Part shown: positions 47,165 to 58,200 of the stretch, piece after piece
Layout of the letters: the number at the start of each line of letters is the position of its first letter
How positions within the stretch are numbered: the first letter of the stretch is position 1
Source: Sarcocystis neurona
Lineage: Eukaryota; Apicomplexa; Conoidasida; Eucoccidiorida; Sarcocystidae
Assembly (NCBI GenBank): GCA_000727475.1
Contig: KL647298.1
Span: 3,322,299 to 3,386,298, forward strand
Direction of reading: 5' to 3'
Length of the DNA stretch: 64,000 nt
Made by a program: the position numbers and the translations under genes
The notes under the pieces: model-generated
Told to the model about the DNA's origin: nothing
Databases searched by the model: none
What the model saw: only the letters and a program-made list of their open reading frames with translations

Positions 47165-49925
47165 GTGAGCAACTCCCTCTAGAGTGGCCGCGGGGGAGGC
47201 CACGCCCAGCACGGAGACACGGAGACACACACACAGACACACAGACAGCGCAGGCGCAGCACCGCGAGAAACAGCACGAAAAGGAAGGGGCAGCTCCTGC
47301 AGTGGGGAAGGATGGAAGGGCCACCGAGAGACGGAGACGGAGACACGGAGAGATCACAGACGAGAAGCGAAGAAAAAGAAGCGCAGCTACACAACACACG
47401 GAGAGGAAGACACACATGCATATATATACATATATACCTATAGGCAGCATATATATATACGTGTGCACACACGTATACACACACACATATATATACACAT
47501 ATATATACACATATATATACACATATATATACACATATATATACACATATATATACACATATATATACACACATATATACACATTTATATACACATATAT
47601 ATACACATATATATGCATATATATATACATATATACCTATAGGCAGCATATATATATATATATACGTGTACACACACGTATACACACACACAGATATATA
47701 CGCAGACATATATACACATACCTCCACACACATATACACATACATATATATACATACGTACACCGACACATATATATATATATGTATACACACATTCATA
47801 TACGCAGAGACACACATATATGTATATATAGAGACGCGAAGAGACAGGAGGATGGAGAGGAGAAGTTTTGTGTTTGTAAGAAGCTGCCGACGCGTCTTCA
47901 GCAAAGAAGAGAACCTGCAGGAAAGGGGGAATTCGATTTTATGTGGTCAAGCAACATGCGTCCCGCCTTCCCTTCGGTGCGGACGGCGAGCTCCTCTTCT
48001 CTCTCATCTCTTCGCGTCTCCTCTCCGTTAATTTGTCTTCCACTTCCCCGTCCGCGTTTCTGTCTATATATATACGTATAAGTACATACATATATACATA
48101 TATACATACACATACATACATAGATTGATATAGATATTCACATATAATACGTCCGTATATACAGAGGTATATGTGTAGAAGAATGTCGTCGTTTCTGCGT
48201 GTCTCCTTCGGTGTCTGCTTCGGCGTCTCGCCGTCTCCCCCGTCTCGTGGTCGTCGCTCTTCTGCGCTCTGCTGGGCGCCGTCTCGCTGCTTCTCTTTCT
48301 GGCTGCGGGGCAGCAGCAGCTCCGGAAAAAGGGCCGCGGGAACAGGTCCGCGAATGCCTTCATTTTCTTCCGCATGAAGTTCTCAGAGTTTTCTGTCTGC
48401 ACACCCGGCTGGACACCACAAATACGGCCACTTTCGTGCTCCTGTCTCTCTATACCCGCACATATAGTCGTGTAGGTTGCAGAAGTAGATATATATACGT
48501 TCTGTGTAGAAGAAGAGGTGAGGGCGTCCGTTCCAGGCAAAGTCCCGCCTGCACATTCCTCTATAGAGATACAGAGACACGGCCTACACCGTACCTGTCC
48601 ATATGTCTATATGTATATATGCATGCACATCTATACATACGCGCATACGTGTATGCATGCAGAGAAGGACACAGGGAGATCGATTTGCAGATATATGTGC
48701 ATGTTGATCTCCCCAGGCGTCTGTGTGTCTGGGTGTGTAGTAATATTTATTCGCATGTCCACACATAAATATACACACAAACACACACACATATATATCC
48801 GTGCCCTGGACAACTCATATCCCTGCCATCCACACACATTTGATTTCCCGTCTTCATACATATACAAGCAAATCCACGTATATGTGTGTGTATGCCTACG
48901 TATATACATCCATTCATACGTATATGCTTGACTGTTTATATGCATGTATATAGAGAGAGATACACACACACACACACACACGTGAGCAGAGAGAATAAAC
49001 ATATATATGTAGAGACGTACATGCAGGCATCCACATATGTAAACCTACATACTTATACATACTTATACCCACACACATACATACATAAATATACATATAT
49101 ATATATATATATCATATACACATACATGTATACACACATGTCTCCACACGTACGTACATATATACGTACATACACACATGCATCCATACGTACATACATG
49201 CATGTATACATATACGTACATGCCTCCACACATACATATGCACATGTACACACGTGCGTCGGTGCGTATACACCTATATGTACATATATATATGTCTATA
49301 CATACATGCATGCATGATACATTCGTACGTACATACATCCGTCCGTATATATATGTATCTACTTGGATGTTGATATGGAAGTGTGCTCCTCCTCCTGCAT
49401 GCATGTACGAATTTTTTTGCTGTTTCTGTGTGATTTGTCGCCTGCTGTCTGTCGCTGTGTGCGGGTCTCCGGCAGGCCGATGGCGGAGTCCGACGACCCG
49501 GCGGTCGGCGCAGCAGTTGCCAACGCCGCAGCGCCTCTCATTTACTCCGCGTCGGTCAGCGCAACGGGACAGAGCCTTCGTTACAGGGTGAGAAGAAAAG
49601 AGAGTCATTTTCTCTGCAGAAACGTCGCTGGAGAAATTCTCTGCATGCGGCTTCCTGCGCGCCTCAAGACGTCCCCACTCCTGCATATGCGCAGCGGCCG
49701 GCACACACATGGGAAACCAACAGCGGAAAAGACGGAAAGGGGAAGATAAAAGGCCTGCATGCTCGTATGTGTGTGTGTATATCTGCGAATATGTGTGTTG
49801 ATCTCCATGGAGTCGTGAAGCTCTCCAGATCCACCGCATGCATACATCTATACGTGCCTCTCTGTGTACATGTGCATGTGTGTATGTGTACGTGTATATA
49901 TAGATGTATATTTCTGTGTGTACAC

Positions 49926-49958
<33 letters not shown>

Positions 49959-50445
49959 TACAAGGATATATGTCTGTATATTTATGTGTGTCTGTAAGGG
50001 TGTCTACGTGTGTGTATGTATGTAGATAATGTAGAGTCCTGCGAACGTGTAGGTGCATTTGTCCGTCGTTTGTGTCTCGTGATCGTCCCCTGGCGGGTGA
50101 GCATTTTGCTGCTGATGACGGGGGACTACTTTCCCCTCTTTTCCCTCTGCGTGTCGGCGTCCATCTCTCTGCGCATGCAAGCGAGAGGCGCGCATGCAAG
50201 CGCACAGAAAGGGAGCAGCCGCGGGTGACTTGGTTTTTACGCTTTTCATCGGTCGACTGTCCATCCGTGTTCACTTTCTCCTGCACTTGTGCAGCTTCTC
50301 TCTCTTTTTTGAAACCTTCTGCATGCGCGGCTGCCCGACGCATGCATGCGCACAGGTGGGGGGACCGGCGCCCGAATTCGTTCCGACAGACTGCTACGTG
50401 CAACTGCCGCATTTGCTGCTCCTGTCATTTCGTGGCGCCCTCTGA
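46089..50445 (+). CDS. Multi-pass membrane protein (four-exon model), unknown family
   Basis: Proposed exons: 46089-47164, 49476-49587, 50037-50096 and 50356-50445, giving 445 residues. The borders fit in phase (2, 0, 0) with donors GTGAGC, GTGAGA and GTGAGC, and acceptors GGCAG, GTAGAG and CACAG. Exon 1 alone encodes most of the protein. TM1 is near residues 28-46 and TM2 near 92-113. A Cys-containing loop (residues about 114-255) includes a variable Gly/Ala/Arg/Gln stretch near 175-225. TM3 (258-283), TM4 (288-309) and TM5 (313-338) follow, then a basic tail. Later exons add a short Ala-rich segment, a hydrophobic LCLVIVPW and [12 protein letters not shown] 46089 was chosen because upstream sequence is a pyrimidine tract. 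The alternative is a 359-residue product ending at TGA 47168. Expected location is a membrane of the secretory system or cell surface (inferred). No family recognised. Confidence 0.65.
47417..47690. repeat. 12-bp CACATATATATA array inside a segmental duplication
   Basis: A block containing ACATATATACCTATAGGCAG, then a TATA run and CACACACGTATACACACAC, occurs at about 47428-47485 and again at 47626-47691. Between them lies a regular 12-base array, roughly twelve copies of ACACATATATAT. Confidence 0.85.
49060..49370. repeat. ATAC/GTAC microsatellites
   Basis: Runs of ACATAC, TACGTACAT and TATATA with scattered GCATGC. No coding signal. Confidence 0.8.
49476..49587 (+). CDS. Proposed exon 2 of the membrane protein
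   Basis: CTCCGGCAG acceptor, then 1 base completing Arg, 37 codons ([20 protein letters not shown] and onward) and a GTGAGA donor. Sequence is Ala-rich but not CAG-derived. It could also be a first exon starting at ATG 49480 of a separate gene. Confidence 0.5.
50037..50096 (+). CDS. Proposed exon 3 of the membrane protein
   Basis: Twenty codons ([20 protein letters not shown]) between a GTAGAG acceptor and a GTGAGC donor, both phase 0. The acceptor lacks a strong pyrimidine tract, so the exact 5' border is less sure than the donor. Confidence 0.45.
50356..50445 (+). CDS. Proposed terminal exon 4 of the membrane protein
   Basis: Follows GCGCACAG in phase 0 and reads [20 protein letters not shown], then LLLSFRGAL and TGA. 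It ends in a short hydrophobic stretch. Confidence 0.5.
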   Translation: MGGPAPEFVPTDCYVQLPHLLLLSFRGAL

Positions 50446-50664
50446 CGCAGTTGCTGCAGGCGTGCATGTATCTCTATCTTTTGCCGTGGAAAAGGGCGGA
50501 CGAGGATTCGCAGAAGTATCTCTTCCTCTCTACGGACGCCCAGGCGCCGCCGCCGAACAATCGTCCACCACAAACAACGGCGGGCACACATTTCTACCAC
50601 GCGAGACGTCGACGTGCTTCTCCGTCTCTGCATGCATATGCATGCACATATCTGTGAACGGCGG

Positions 50665-51010
50665 GCTTCTTTATGAACGCCTAGATATCTATATCTATAC
50701 GTATACAAATATGTAATAAGTCAGTCCTGTGCATGCTTCTGTATGAATGCCTGCATGTCTAGATATATATATGTGTGTAAGAATGAAGGGGAACATGTAC
50801 ATGCTTCTGTGTGACGAATGCCTACAGAACTATATCTATACCCATATATGTATAGATATGTGTATAGGTACGTAAGGCAGTCCCATACATGCTTCTGTGT
50901 GAATGTCTACGTATGAGTATGTGTATATATATAGGTAAATAAGTACATAGTCGTATCCATGCTTCTGTGTGAATCCATACGTATATGTAGATAGATAGAG
51001 AAGTATATAT
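50665..51010. repeat. ~70 bp tandem repeat, 5 copies
   Basis: The core GCTTCTGTGTGAATGCC (with variants) occurs near 50665, 50735, 50803, 50891 and 50961. Each is followed by CTA(C/G)-type bases and a TATA/GTAT stretch. Confidence 0.85.
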
Positions 51011-51079
51011 GTGTATATACGGGAGTCGAATGCATGCGTCGGAGTGTGTGCCTACATATACAGATGCGGCGGCAGCAGG

Positions 51080-51450
51080 TGTATATATAGGTGTTCATAT
51101 TTAGTAGACGCAGCCAGCGGCAGCAGCAGCAGTTTTTCCTCTCGACGAAGCTGCGAGGTGCATGCGTCTCGACGTGCGAGAGCTCTTGTGTTGTATTGCT
51201 GCCTCGGCCTTGGGGTCCTGCATGCGTCGTCGGCCGTACATATATATACATGGAGAGACAAACAGACAGAAAAAGAGGGAGAAATAGGATATAAATTCAG
51301 ATATAAAGAAAGATATATGTAGAGAGCGAGGAGAGATAGAAACGTACAAATATGCATGTATGTGTACGACGTTAATTTAGAGAGATAGGGATGTAGGGAC
51401 GTATATACGGAGAGGGATATAGACATGTATATATATGTACGTGCTCGACG
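51080..51450. other. No supported gene
   Basis: A CAG-containing GC-rich patch (51110-51230) is followed by a purine-rich GAGAGA/TATA stretch. Confidence 0.45.
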
Positions 51451-51712
51451 TTGAGGAGCGCAGATGCTGGCTGGCTGCAGGCGAGAAGATTCTGCGTTGG
51501 TCTGCTGGTCTGCATGCAGACTTATGAAATTCTGCGTGGTGTCTGTGCATGCCTGCTGTCGGTGCGGACATGCGCATGCGCCGCTGTCTTTTCTGTCTGT
51601 GAGGAACAAGTTGCATGCATGCGCATTACGTGGGCCCGAAGAGCGTCTCCATCGCACCTGCCTCTTCTTTTTTTCCGCCCGCTGCTTTTGTGTCGATCGC
51701 GTCCCCTCGCAG

Positions 51713-52896
51713 AAGTTCCGTCGAGACGTGATGTAAAAAACATTCCGGCAGAAGCGTCGGTGATCGCACGAGCAAATGACGTGGACTTGACGTGTTCCTG
51801 CTGTGCATGCGTCTCGACACTGCACGCGTGCTGCTTCCCTGCGATGCATGCACACATCCTTTTAGCTGCATGCATGCGCACTGTCTCGATCGCATGCATG
51901 CCTTATCACCCCTGCGTGCCTGTACACTGCGTAAGTGTGGGGCGGGCGTGGGCACGCATAGCGAATGCACGGGCGTTTCGCATGCATTGTGGGCTTTGTG
52001 CGTGCGCTGTGGGCTTGCTGCATGCCTTCTGCATGCGTTGTGAACTCTCTGCATGCGTTGCGGGCTGTTCGCATGCGTGGGCTTCTTGCTTGCATTGCGG
52101 GCTTGCTGCGTGTGTGGGCCCTTCGCATGCGCGGGCCTTTCGCATGCTTGGGCTTCTTGCGTGCGTTGTGGGCTTTTTGCATGCATTTTGCATGTGTGGG
52201 TTGCAGGATAAGTTGGGTGCGGAGAGGGACTTGGTCCCCGCGAATATTTTAACGGGAGTTAATCCCTTCAGCAAATTTTCGCTGGGACGTCCAGCCCTGA
52301 GTCCGTTCCTCGGACGCTTTCAGCCTCAGCAGCAGCGCCGGGAAGTCGGAGCAGCAGCAGCAGGAGCCGGGGGAGAGCCGCAGTCCTTTTTTCCAGAGGG
52401 CACCCAAAATGCGCTGCAGACAGGCACGTCGGATTCGTTTTCTCCGACGACCGCAGCGGGAATGCATGCCTTTTCAGCAGGAACGGTCGGCGCAAGTGCA
52501 GTAGCACCCGCAGCAGCCGTGCAGCAGCAACAGCAGCAGCCACCTCCCGTGCCGCCGCGTACGCAGAGTGCAGCGCCTGTGTGGCCTGGGGAACGCCCGG
52601 GGCCCGCTGCAGCAGCAGCAGCAGGAGCAGCAGCAGACGCCAGAGAAGCTCGAGCCGCAGCGGCAGGCTTGGCGCCGGCGTGGAGGCAGGGGGATAAAGC
52701 GGCGGAAGAAAAAGTGGCAGGGGGAGCCGCAGCTGTAGGAGAGGAATCAGCAACAGCAGCAGCAAGAGGAAGAGCAGCAGCAGCAGCAGGAGTGCGGGGG
52801 GAAGGGGGGACGGCGTCGACAGCCGAAGGTGGGACAGCCGGCCGGGTTTCTCCTCTTTCGAACGAAGGAGCGGTCTCTGACGCACATCGGAAATAA
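51713..52896 (+). CDS. Probable Ala/Gln-rich protein, unknown function
   Basis: A GTCCCCTCGCAG acceptor at 51712 opens VPSRRDVKNIPAEASVIARA followed by NDVDLT, which is ordinary sequence. The frame then crosses a GCATGC minisatellite (51800-52206), either intron or Cys/His/Ala repeat. A GGGTTGCAG acceptor at 52206 opens DKLGAERDLVPANILTGVNP followed by FSKFSLGRPALSPFLGRF. The remainder to TAA at 52896 is dominated by Ala, Gln, Pro and Gly runs from CAG/GCAGCA repeats, ending in VSPLSNEGAVSDAHRK. The 52207-52896 part is the most secure. The exon before it needs a phase-0 donor, and the best, GAC|GTGGAC near 51780, is weak. The upstream start is not identified. Family not recognised; low-complexity tails of this kind are common in coccidian proteins. 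Confidence 0.5.
51955..52206 (+). repeat. GCATGC/TGGGCTT minisatellite
   Basis: Around 13 degenerate units of 16-20 bases combining (C/T)GCATGC(G/A)TT with G(T/C)GGGCTT(C/T/G)TT. It lies immediately before the acceptor at 52206 and stays open in several frames on both strands. Confidence 0.8.
52320..52820 (+). repeat. GCA/CAG-rich coding tract
   Basis: Interrupted GCAGCAG repeats in the frame of the 51713-52896 gene give Ala and Gln runs. Confidence 0.8.
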
Positions 52897-52899
52897 TTC

Positions 52900-53215
52900 T
52901 TCCTGCATGCGCGCAGCCCTGCTGCTGTCCTTCCCCACATTCGACGACGCAGCAGCAGCAGGAGGATGTTCCTCTTCTTTCTTCTGCTGCTGCGGCTGCT
53001 CCTCTCTTGCTTCTGCCGGTCCACTACTGCTGCCGCACTCCTGCTGGTACTGCGCCTCTTCTGTGCTGCCGCGTCTCTCTTCCTCTTGCTCGTCTGCTGC
53101 TGCTTCTGCTGCTGCTGTTGTTCCCGCGCCGCCTACGCTGTCTCCTTCGCGCATTGTCGACGGCTTCCCTTCCTTGGCCATTTCAAGTTCCTCTGTGAAT
53201 GCCCATTTATATATA
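52900..53215. other. CTG-rich island, no fixed gene
   Basis: CTG/CAG and TTCCTCTTC repeats. The minus frame 53181-52747 starts MAKEGKPSTMREGDSVGGAG and is protein-like and acidic, so a minus-strand gene overlapping the 3' end of the 51713-52896 gene is possible. Confidence 0.3.
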
Positions 53216-53479
53216 CATGAAAGTCACACTCTATATACGTGTGTATATAAAATTATATGTGTGTGCTACGTAGGGTGAATATGCGTATATAGAGCTTTAC
53301 TTGTAAAGAGGTCCTTTTTATAAACGTGTGAACACATGCGTGTATACATGTGTGTATATATATATATATACATTTCTTCGAAGAGACGACTCTATATACG
53401 TACAAAAGCAAAATTACACATATGCGCATATGCACAGATACACGAAGAGACGCGTAGTTGATATAAGTCTACGAATGGG

Positions 53480-56400
53480 TCCTTCGACACTGGGAGACAT
53501 ATTCGTAGATGTGTTTTCGAAATTTATTTCCCGCGTCCGCTTTCAATGAAGGCGTAGTTTGTGTGTGAAGAACTGCACGGTTTCGCGTTTGGAGTGTACG
53601 TACACGCTGAAGCTACTGTTACCCGAAGAAGCCTCGATTTCGCAATTTTCCTAACATTTGGTAGCCACCTTTGTGCTCCACCGTGCCCCTTCCGTCCCTT
53701 CCTTCTTCCTTCTCTTCCTTGTTGTCGTACGTACCCGTCCCTGCTTTCTCAGCAAAAACAAAGTGCCGCGTTTCACGCCAAGTCACACGAGGCCGCCGCG
53801 GTTAATCCCGAAAAAAAGGAAGATACACGTTGGGGTGGCCACTGCCTGGAAAAATGAGGCAGCTTCTTTCTGTCGTTGTACACAAGTGGTAATACGTGTA
53901 GCTATATACACCAATATATACGTATATATATTGGTGTCTATGTGTGTATGTGTGTAGGGGGAAAAGTGCTTGCACGCAGTGTCATTGGCGGGCTTTAACC
54001 TGCTCAGCCGTGTGACTGACAGCTAGCCAGACTCTTCTACACATAGCAGTAGCATGTCGGCGAACGCCTGTTTAAGAGTTTGTACATGTGTGTACGGACA
54101 GACAATTGTAGATGCACGTAGGTAAGTAGACGTGTGTGGATGCGTCTGCCTAGTATAAATTTTGTTTTAGGTGAAACACGGAGGCGCACTATACGAGTAT
54201 GTGCGTATAATGGCGTGTTTGTGTTGACTATAGAGCTATTTCTACATGCACCGCCGCCAACGGTCCTGGTGATGGAGCCTTTGTCAGAAACTGTCTCCCG
54301 AGAAACTTTCGGTGTCTCGTGTTGCTGCGTAGTCGGAAATGTCTTCTGTCGTACACAGCGGAAACTCTCTGTTGACGCAACGCAGAAAACATCCTTTTTA
54401 CGTCACCAATTTGAAAAGAGGACGTATCAGACGACTTAACGAAGTCGGAATTTACAGGTCAAAACAGAAAGCACTCCACGTGTTGGGGGAACCAACGCTT
54501 CTTTCGATAGCAAAACCTTGTGAAACCGTCGCATCACCGATGCCGATACCATCCCTTTAAAATGCCCACCGCGTCAGAAGGTACAATTGTCAGTAGATCA
54601 CTGGTCGGCCTCGCTTCGAGAGCAGCATCCGTAGTATCATATGCGGCTGTGAGTTCGCGCATTGCAGACACCGTCGTTTTTTAAGAAGACAGGAACCCTA
54701 AGGGGGACAAACAACAACGTTGATCGTTGCGTGCCCATTTAGCTGGATATGCGGAAAGATATCTGTTGATATTTGCATGGGCACGCACAGACGCACAAGA
54801 GAACGCACGTGTCCTTTTTCTGTAAGGTGAACTCATCTGAAGACATTCACATTCGTTTCACATGTCACTCGGCCACTCTGAGTACACAAGTACTCCCTTC
54901 GCTCTCCGGGGAGGTACTTCAGTAGTCGCTAATTCCCAGCATCCTAGCTAACTCCGAGCCTCTTGTTTCTCGGAGCATGGAAACTGGCACATAGTGACCC
55001 TTTCACGCTCGCTTTTGCACCCTCTCCTCGAGAACAGAGAAGCTGGAACCTGGGAGAACCTTTTCCACACTTCTTTTGGAAACAGCGCATCTGTTTAGAC
55101 GGCATTCCGGTTGACAATGAAGTCAGCTACGTCCTATGAATGAAATGGTAACGTAGGCACGCTTGTACACGGGTGGAAGTCTGCCGCTGGAGAGGGCTCT
55201 ACGCATAGAAAACAATAAAGCATTCACGTTCCTTCTCCCTGCTTTCGACTTTACCATCCCATCCACCTAGAAGGATCCAGCGGGCTAATCATATTTTTGC
55301 AATTTTATGCAGGATGCGTGATACACCGTCGCGGAAAAGACGCATTGTGTTTCTTTGCGTCTCAATGTTCAAAATAAAAGAAATTACTATTTGAGCCTCG
55401 CAATTTGCTGATTGAAGAAATACCGAGAAGGAAAGCCTGCAGCGTATTGTGCTTTCATAGTCTGATTCAAGACACTTCCTTGGATGGTACAGTTTTCCTG
55501 AGGAGAACTCTTAGGTAAGGAAGGTATCTATTTTACATGTATGGATAGATTCGTGTATATACATGTGTATACGTGCAGACCCGGAAAGTGTGGCCTCGCG
55601 TGCGGCAGCGAAGGTAGCTTGAGGAAATGTGGCACAGTGTTGCTGCGGCCTGCGTGCATTCAGGCGTTGTTTGACCCCATTCGCCCTTTTCAGTTCGTGA
55701 AGGCGTGCTAGATGATGGCATAAGCTCTTCTGAATCGTTTTTTGAGAGACGTCTGATATATGATGACGGCAAGCGATCTAGTGTCTGAAGAAACGCGTGT
55801 GTGGTATCTCCTCGTAGAGCGGATCTGTCGTGATATACGGCGAAAGTGTTGCATTGAAAATGGTGGAGGAGAAGAGAGATCAAGAGCTGATTACCTTCGT
55901 GGAAGCGTGAAAAACACCGCCTTTCGTCTAGAACACTTTCCGTTGCTACAAGTGCGTCGGAATCCGCAGTCCCTTGACAAGATCTGGCGTGGCAAAACGA
56001 GCGCACGCCATGCTTCGCGAAGGTCCGGAGAAACGTGGAAATAGCGTAACGATCTCTCGAACACAAAACTTACTTACTTTGCGGCGATGCGTAAGGAATG
56101 TGAAAGTAATGTAGTGACCTCTCGAACATGAAAAATCTATTTATTTTGCAGCAACGCATGAGAATGGTCGGGTGTGCAAGAAACACTGTTGAGCGTCTGC
56201 AAGTGGTTCCCGTGGACACTTCCTTCACCAGGGATGCAAACTTCACACTAGAGACTGGGCGCAAAGTGATCAGATGACTCTCTGTGAAACAAATACGGCT
56301 TGAAAGAGCAAAACTCAGCTAATTTGCAGGCGATAATCCAGTATTTGTCGCAGCTGAACCCCCACGTCGACCCTTGCGTGGCCTGTCGAGAAGTACTGTG

Positions 56401-58200
56401 TAGCCCCGCTGCTGTCTTCTTTCCAACGGACCCCCCTACACCCCCCTCTGCGGGCCCCTTCCGCTTGAGGCCTCTGGAATTCATATTGAAACCTACCAGT
56501 CTCCAGTAAGTAGTATACTCCCACCACCTCTTTTTCGCTAAAGTTTCAACAGAACGGCGGATCTCTGTGGTGGGCCACCGTTTCCCAGCGTCGATGGCAC
56601 AGTGTATTATCTCAGGTAGCGTCAATGTTGGCTGTTGACGACACTTCGTTGAACTTACCTTGGAAACGAAGTCGAGGGGACGGTGAACTTTGGTTGACCT
56701 CTTCAAGTCGTGTGCTTTCTAGCACTATACTTGCCATTTCCTTGCTCCCCCTAATATTGTATTCTAGTGCACACACACTTCAAGCCTTCCTCTTCCCGCA
56801 GCCCTTCGCACATCCCATCCTCCGCCCACATGTCCACCGTTTTCCCGTGCAGTAGCCTCTCGAATCTTTCTCTGCTTCGCAACTCTTCCATCTTTCAGCG
56901 TCTCTGCCCGCAAAAGACGTCCGAACCATCCCTTCTTATATACCTCATGGCGGAAAACTAATAGCTAGCCACACACGCGTCCACACACCACCTGTCTTCA
57001 ACGTCCCCACCCAAGATGCCCCTTTCCGTCGTGTCGTTTCACCACATTCGCAACTGTGAGAAGGAGAATTTTGCAAACAGCTGGTCCAACTTTCCCTGGG
57101 ACGGTGAGTCCGCCCACTTCTGTCGATTTTCACATTTCTCCAACTCCACATGACCATCTTGGCGAAAAGCACGGGAAAAATGGAAGCTTTCAACACACTT
57201 GTGCAGACCTGCGGCGGACACATTCAAACGTAAACCAACCGTCGGGGAGTTCACTCTGATTTTGTGGTTGGTATCATGGTCATACAGACCAGCATTAGGG
57301 ATATTGTTTTCAGTTCTTGATCCTCTTCGCGCGGTTACAGTCTCCTCCTGTAGTTATGCTATTTGCTGCAGACCATCCTAAAACGGTTTTTCTTTAATGT
57401 TTAGCGTCCTAGGCTACACACTTTTTTCGCGGTGTTCCCTCGCCAGAGTCCTAGCGTTTTCCCGTAGGATCTACACGAGGTTCTTCAGAGGGCGGTGCCA
57501 GCGTCGCCCACCGTCGCCGCTGGGACCCGCTGCTGGTGCGGTGCTGTTACTGCTGCCGACCCGCTGCACTTTTGTCTTCTTTTTTCCATTCGACATTCCA
57601 CAACAGATTCGTCCTTCCATCCTCTGCGCCCACGCTGTTTTTTATGCAGTGCCTCTCTGCTCTCTCAAGCGTAAGGCGACTCTTTTATTTTCCCCTCCTT
57701 CACTCCGGAGTGCGGCGTTTTCTGTTCAGTGTGTGACTTCTATCGACTTTCTTCTTCCTCCGCCTCTCTCCTTCCACTCCCTTTCCTTCTCAAATACCTC
57801 TCCTTTCGAGTTTGGTCGAATGCTTTCTCCTGCATAGGCCTTCTCATCTTCTCCCATTCTTTTTTCTCCCCATTCCCGCAGTGCGCACACCTCGGTCCGC
57901 CCGCGCGCGAAGCGCCTCGTCTGACACAATCGTCTGTGGACCAACATCTGCAAAAATGACTTTGTCCCTGTATACTGGCTTGTACGTGTACAGTCCACAG
58001 GTGTGCATACCGCATGTATGTCATATATACACTTACGTACGCAAGTGCGCGTCTTTCCGTGTGCAACCGCCGTGGCTCTCTTGAAGGACGTGCCAGCCCT
58101 CTGTGTGTGGACCTACGAGTACGCACGATCGATAGATAGACACGCATATGTGTTTCTGCTTGCGAGTGAAAACTACTTTACACGTAGCATAGAATTGTGA
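53480..58200. other. Second repeat-poor segment
   Basis: About 4.7 kb with no CAG tracts, almost no TATA arrays and very few GCATGC sites. Stop codons are frequent in all frames. The longest open frames (177 codons, minus, 56066-55533; 152 codons, minus, 56706-56248) are near chance expectation. One piece, 56630-56510 on the minus strand, reads PEIIHCAIDAGKRWPTTEIR and looks protein-like but has no clear borders. Confidence 0.55.
56042..56168. repeat. Two-copy ~66 bp tandem repeat
   Basis: Copies start near 56043 and 56109. Shared words include G(A/T)(T/C)CTCTCGAACA, then AAA, TTACTTACTTTGC / TCTATTTATTTTGC and GC(A/G)A(T/C)GC(A/G)T. The copies are about 75 percent alike by eye. Confidence 0.7.

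Larger units (their letters stand above)
47165..49475 (+). other. Proposed intron 1 of the membrane protein gene
   Basis: 2.3 kb with GGAGAC repeats at 47210-47370, the TATA/CACATATATA array at 47417-47690 and GTAT microsatellites at 47690-49370. An internal CT-rich island at 47940-48330 has CTG repeats and open frames on both strands but no clear exon. Confidence 0.45.

Noticed and set aside
49476..50445. A Yif1/YIP1-type Golgi protein from the three small exons
   Set aside because: Some residues (VIVPWR, a following hydrophobic stretch) resembled Yif1, but the exons join in phase to the large upstream exon, and the Yif1 transmembrane domain is absent.
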